From Daejeonella sp. JGW-45 (GTDB lineage Bacteria; Bacteroidota; Bacteroidia; Sphingobacteriales; Sphingobacteriaceae), in the NCBI RefSeq assembly GCF_029360805.1, contig NZ_JARKNC010000010.1:671287-735286 (forward strand): 64,000 nt of DNA. The letters run 5' to 3'. Made by a program: the position numbers and the translations under genes. Shown piece after piece: positions 61,436 through 64,000 of the stretch (within the stretch, counting starts at the first letter, position 1; every line of letters starts with the position of its first letter). Under the pieces are notes generated by a model. It was given only the letters and a program-made list of their open reading frames with translations, made no database searches and was not told the DNA's origin.

Positions 61436-62476
61436 CTATTCTGGTATTTGTTGAGATAGACAATGTAGCGTCCCAAAACCCCATATTAAGTCAATGGCAT
61501 TTATAGGAATGATCTCTCGATCCGGAAAACAATCTGCTATAATATTTAACGCATGCCGGTCATTCGGGTCGTTAAAAACCGGAACCAGGATGCAGTTATT
61601 CAGGATCAGGAAGTTCGCATAACTCGCCGGCAGGCTGAGATTTTCAAATTCCAGCTTTTGCGGCATGGGTAACTGTACGATCTTTGGTTTCCTGCCTGTC
61701 TCAAGTTTTGAATTTTCCAGTCGTCTTAAGTTATCCTGCAATGGTGCATAGTTGTGTGATGAAGGGTCAGACTCGACTACAGTTACGATAGTATCCTCAT
61801 TTACAAAGCGGCAAAGATCATCTATATGTCCGTGGGTATCGTCACCCTCGATACCGTCGCCCAGCCAAATGACGTTCGTTACTCCAAGATATTCCTTAAA
61901 GACCGCTTCATAATCGGCCTTAGTGAACCCCGGATTCCTGACCTGGATCCGCGGATCCATCAGACATTCTTCGGATGTCAGTAAGGTTCCCTTTCCGTTC
62001 ACATCAATGGCTCCGCCCTCAAGGATCACCGGTTTACCTTTATACATCACCTGGGTTAATGGAACCTTCAGAAATTCGGCAACCTTAGCCGGTACATGCC
62101 GGTCGAGCTGATAGTTTTTATATTTCGCCCAGCCATTGAAATTGAAGTTCAGTGCTTCCCTCTTACCGTCGTTATAAACTAAGATCGGACCAGAGTCTCT
62201 CATCCAGCTCCGGTTGGTACGATGGACAATAAAGGAAACCTTCTTAAGATTAATATGCGCAGCTTCAAGTAGTGAGGTAACACCATTCTGCTGTTTTTGA
62301 TCAGCAACAATGAGAAATACCTGTTCAAACAGGCTGACCTTTTTGATGAACTCAACAAAATCCCACTTGATAGCTTCGTATTTACCCGGCCAGTCTCTAC
62401 CGCTGTGGGGAAAGCAAAGCAGGATGCCCTGCTGTTTCTCCCATTCGGCAGGAAATCTTCTATTCTGAGCGCTCAT
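61436..62476 (-). CDS. aguA: Agmatine deiminase
   Basis: The 346-residue enzyme converts agmatine to N-carbamoylputrescine and ammonia. The guanidino-group hydrolase fold is clear: PAEWEKQQGILLCFPH at the start, RSWMRDSGPILVYNDG, FNGWAKYKNY, VILEGGAIDVNGKGTLLTSEECL, GDDTHGHIDDLCRFV and the catalytic cysteine in GFGTLHCLSQQIPE (Cys339). The next enzyme of the pathway is encoded immediately upstream on the same strand (2 bases apart). No arginine decarboxylase gene is in the window. Confidence 0.95.
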   Translation of the reverse strand: MSAQNRRFPAEWEKQQGILLCFPHSGRDWPGKYEAIKWDFVEFIKKVSLFEQVFLIVADQKQQNGVTSLLEAAHINLKKVSFIVHRTNRSWMRDSGPILVYNDGKREALNFNFNGWAKYKNYQLDRHVPAKVAEFLKVPLTQVMYKGKPVILEGGAIDVNGKGTLLTSEECLMDPRIQVRNPGFTKADYEAVFKEYLGVTNVIWLGDGIEGDDTHGHIDDLCRFVNEDTIVTVVESDPSSHNYAPLQDNLRRLENSKLETGRKPKIVQLPMPQKLEFENLSLPASYANFLILNNCILVPVFNDPNDRHALNIIADCFPDREIIPINAIDLIWGFGTLHCLSQQIPE

Positions 62477-62478
62477 AT

Positions 62479-63363
62479 TCAGCGTGCTCTCTTAGTTATG
62501 TCTTCGTACGAGTCAATCCTGCGGTCTCTGAAGAACGGCCAGTTTTGGCGCACATTCTCCTGGACGTCGAGGTCAACTTCAGCGATCAGGATCTCTTCCT
62601 TATCTTCCGATGCCTGTGCCAGGATCTCCCCCTGCGGTCCGCAGATGAATGAAGAACCCCAGAACTGGATGCCATCTGTTCCGGGAACATACTGTTCCAG
62701 CCCAACGCGGTTGGCAGCCGCGACGTAAACGCCATTTGCAACCGCATGGCCTTTCATGACTGTCATCCACGCATTTTGCTGCTTCTCTCCGTATTCAGCC
62801 TTTTCTTTGGGATGCCAGCCAATTGCCGTCGGGTAGAATAAGACATCTGCACCCTGCATCGCCGTAAGGCGTGCCGCCTCCGGATACCATTGGTCCCAGC
62901 AGATCAGCGTGCCGATCTGGCCTTTATTGGTAGGGAATGTTTTGAAGCCGATATCACCCGGAGTAAAGTAGAATTTCTCGTAAAAATGAGGGTCGTCAGG
63001 AATATGCATTTTGCGGTATAATCCCGCTTCCGTGCCGTCGGTATTAATGATGTAAGCACTGTTATGATAAATGCCTGCCATTCGTTTTTCAAAGAAGGGA
63101 ACAATAATGACTACGCCCAGTTCTTTAGCCAGTGCGCTGAATGCGGTGAAAGATGTGCTGTACAATGGCTCAGCCAATGCGAACGCATCGGTATTCTCAT
63201 CCTGGCAGAAGTAGTGCCCGCTGTAAAGTTCAGGGATACAAATGACTTCAGCGCCCTGCGATGCGGCATCCCGAACCCATTTGAGACATTTTTTAAGATT
63301 GTTCTCAGGAATATCGTTCAGGCCAACCTGGACCACAGCAATTTTATATTTCTTATTCGGCAT
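62479..63363 (-). CDS. aguB: N-carbamoylputrescine amidase
   Basis: The 294-residue carbon-nitrogen hydrolase has the Glu-Lys-Cys triad: Glu45 in VICIPELYSG, Lys118 in RKMHIPDDP and Cys155 in LICWDQWYPEAARL. It follows N-carbamoylputrescine amidase closely, including DPHFYEKFYFTPGD. It splits N-carbamoylputrescine into putrescine, CO2 and ammonia, completing the agmatine route with aguA, which starts two bases downstream. Together they make polyamines from arginine. Confidence 0.95.
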   Translation of the reverse strand: MPNKKYKIAVVQVGLNDIPENNLKKCLKWVRDAASQGAEVICIPELYSGHYFCQDENTDAFALAEPLYSTSFTAFSALAKELGVVIIVPFFEKRMAGIYHNSAYIINTDGTEAGLYRKMHIPDDPHFYEKFYFTPGDIGFKTFPTNKGQIGTLICWDQWYPEAARLTAMQGADVLFYPTAIGWHPKEKAEYGEKQQNAWMTVMKGHAVANGVYVAAANRVGLEQYVPGTDGIQFWGSSFICGPQGEILAQASEDKEEILIAEVDLDVQENVRQNWPFFRDRRIDSYEDITKRAR

Positions 63364-63455
63364 AATGATCTGTACTTACAAAGAGTACAAAATTACTCAA
63401 AATATTGTTTGGGGAAAGTCATATCAGAAGGAGCCAGGATTGAACGGCCGTAGAC

Positions 63456-63478
63456 GATTTTTATAGGTTATAAAAATC
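63456..63478. repeat. AT-rich perfect inverted repeat downstream of the response regulator
   Basis: GATTTTTATA and TATAAAAATC form 10-bp perfect arms around GGT. It lies 18 bases after the response-regulator stop and 93 bases before the aguB start on the same strand. It could stop transcription weakly or bind a regulator of aguB; neither is shown. Confidence 0.6.
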
Positions 63479-63495
63479 ATTTTTATTAAGCCCTG

Positions 63496-63882
63496 TTATT
63501 CCTCCTTCACTTCCTTAACCCCCTTCGCAAGACAATCTTTAATAACCTTCATGAACTCATCCAGCTCAAAGGGCTTGCTGATAAACGCATCGCTCTCATA
63601 CGTGCCAAGCGACTGGATGACCTTGGGGTACCCTGAGAAAATAATGACGGGCAAATGTGATGTAGAAGGCTCAGATTTGATCATATGGCAAAGCTCTCCG
63701 CCGTTAATACCGTAAAGGAGGTAATCTATAAGTATGAGATCAGGATTCTTTTCCCGGATCATTTCAAATATGTCTTCGACTATAGGGCTGGTCTCAACAG
63801 AATAGTTTTCCATTGTGAGCGCAGCCTCGACTGCTTCCAGGATATCCTGATCATTGTCAATGACAAGAATGCGTTTTTGCAT
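63496..63882 (-). CDS. Single-domain response regulator
   Basis: A 128-residue receiver domain: ILVIDNDQDILEAV with the acidic pocket, phospho-acceptor Asp53 in LILIDYLLYGINGGE, and KPFELDEFM with the conserved lysine. It has no output domain, only a short acidic tail. It shares the unusual DYLLxGINGGExC block with the regulator at 40298. No histidine kinase is adjacent in the window. Confidence 0.88.
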   Translation of the reverse strand: MQKRILVIDNDQDILEAVEAALTMENYSVETSPIVEDIFEMIREKNPDLILIDYLLYGINGGELCHMIKSEPSTSHLPVIIFSGYPKVIQSLGTYESDAFISKPFELDEFMKVIKDCLAKGVKEVKEE

Positions 63883-63953
63883 GGATGTGAATTTTATAGC
63901 TTAACAAAGCCTTTCGGTATTTGTTAGCATACACACAAAAAAGATACCCAGGT

Positions 63954-64000
63954 ATGACAGAAGGGCTATTTGAAAGTGATACCCAACCCGATACGATAGG
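63954..64000 (+). CDS. Possible start of a gene cut by the window edge
   Basis: ATG at 63954 opens 15 codons (MTEGLFESDTQPDTI) with no stop before the edge. It is divergent from the response regulator. Too short for any family call and possibly not a gene. Confidence 0.3.
   Translation, partial: MTEGLFESDTQPDTI

Noticed and set aside
1-64000. tRNA, rRNA, riboswitch, prophage or insertion-sequence genes
   Set aside because: Intergenic gaps were read for cloverleaf ends, conserved riboswitch cores and transposase or integrase motifs; none was convincing. A covariance-model search would be the decisive test.

Overview
The window is chromosomal DNA of a Bacteroidota bacterium, most likely a member of the Sphingobacteriaceae (Pedobacter/Mucilaginibacter-like). 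The grounds are a SusC/SusD pair with its ECF sigma factor and FecR anti-sigma, two further carboxypeptidase-domain TonB-type outer-membrane proteins (one paired with a GLPGLI protein), a BlaI/M56 pair, DUF4861 and DUF1080 proteins, a PafA-like phosphatase, and TAnnTTTG-like -7 boxes. I see no rRNA, tRNA, CRISPR array, prophage or intact insertion sequence. Gene density is high and most strand switches look ordinary.

Layout. 1-9.1 kb: partial penicillin-acylase-type hydrolase, DUF4861 protein, NfeD/SPFH membrane pair, Gfo/Idh/MocA oxidoreductase with a DUF1080 3-keto-glycoside hydrolase-like protein, a SelW-like CxxC protein, a SMUG2-type DNA glycosylase, DUF1810, a FrnE-like DsbA protein and a Dabb protein. 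9.2-21.9 kb: sorbosone-dehydrogenase/cytochrome c fusion, LpxH-like phosphoesterase facing a GH1 glucosidase-glycosyltransferase pair, amidohydrolase, TonB-type receptor, NamZ-like lipoprotein, TMEM175-like channel and an MHS-family transporter. 22-30 kb: proB-proA, GLPGLI plus outer-membrane barrel, then the blaI-M56 operon with a clear double operator. 30.3-38.7 kb: TetR regulator, a HipA-like kinase overlapping a DUF3037 gene, a membrane-anchored MutS homologue, a tandem ABC ATPase, another MHS transporter and an L,D-transpeptidase. 38.7-44.3 kb: PAS histidine kinase, two response regulators, a 59-residue lipoprotein and two amidohydrolases. 44.7-55.5 kb: susD-susC-fecR with a divergent sigma factor, a PQQ dehydrogenase and a PafA-like phosphatase. 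55.8-59 kb: a cytoskeletal cluster. 59-64 kb: LLM oxidoreductase, DACNV/diadenylate-cyclase-like protein, aguA-aguB and a response regulator.

The most unusual locus is 55.8-59.0 kb. A bactofilin and a membrane-anchored LytM/M23 peptidase are divergently transcribed from an actin/ParM-like protein that overlaps a second bactofilin by four bases. In the actin-like protein the phosphate-1 motif that should open the chain is at the extreme C-terminus, so it looks circularly permuted. This suggests an undescribed actin-plus-bactofilin cell-wall module.

Other points of interest are the HipA-like kinase/DUF3037 pair, a diadenylate-cyclase-like domain with an altered RHR motif, and two plug-like modules on the C-terminus of the M56 protein. 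There are also non-coding patterns. Heptanucleotide tandem arrays of differing sequence begin at, or contain, the stop codon of four genes. Six copies of a TCCCCGA/TCGGGGA hairpin lie at two intergenic loci, three of them inside an 80-bp tandem repeat.
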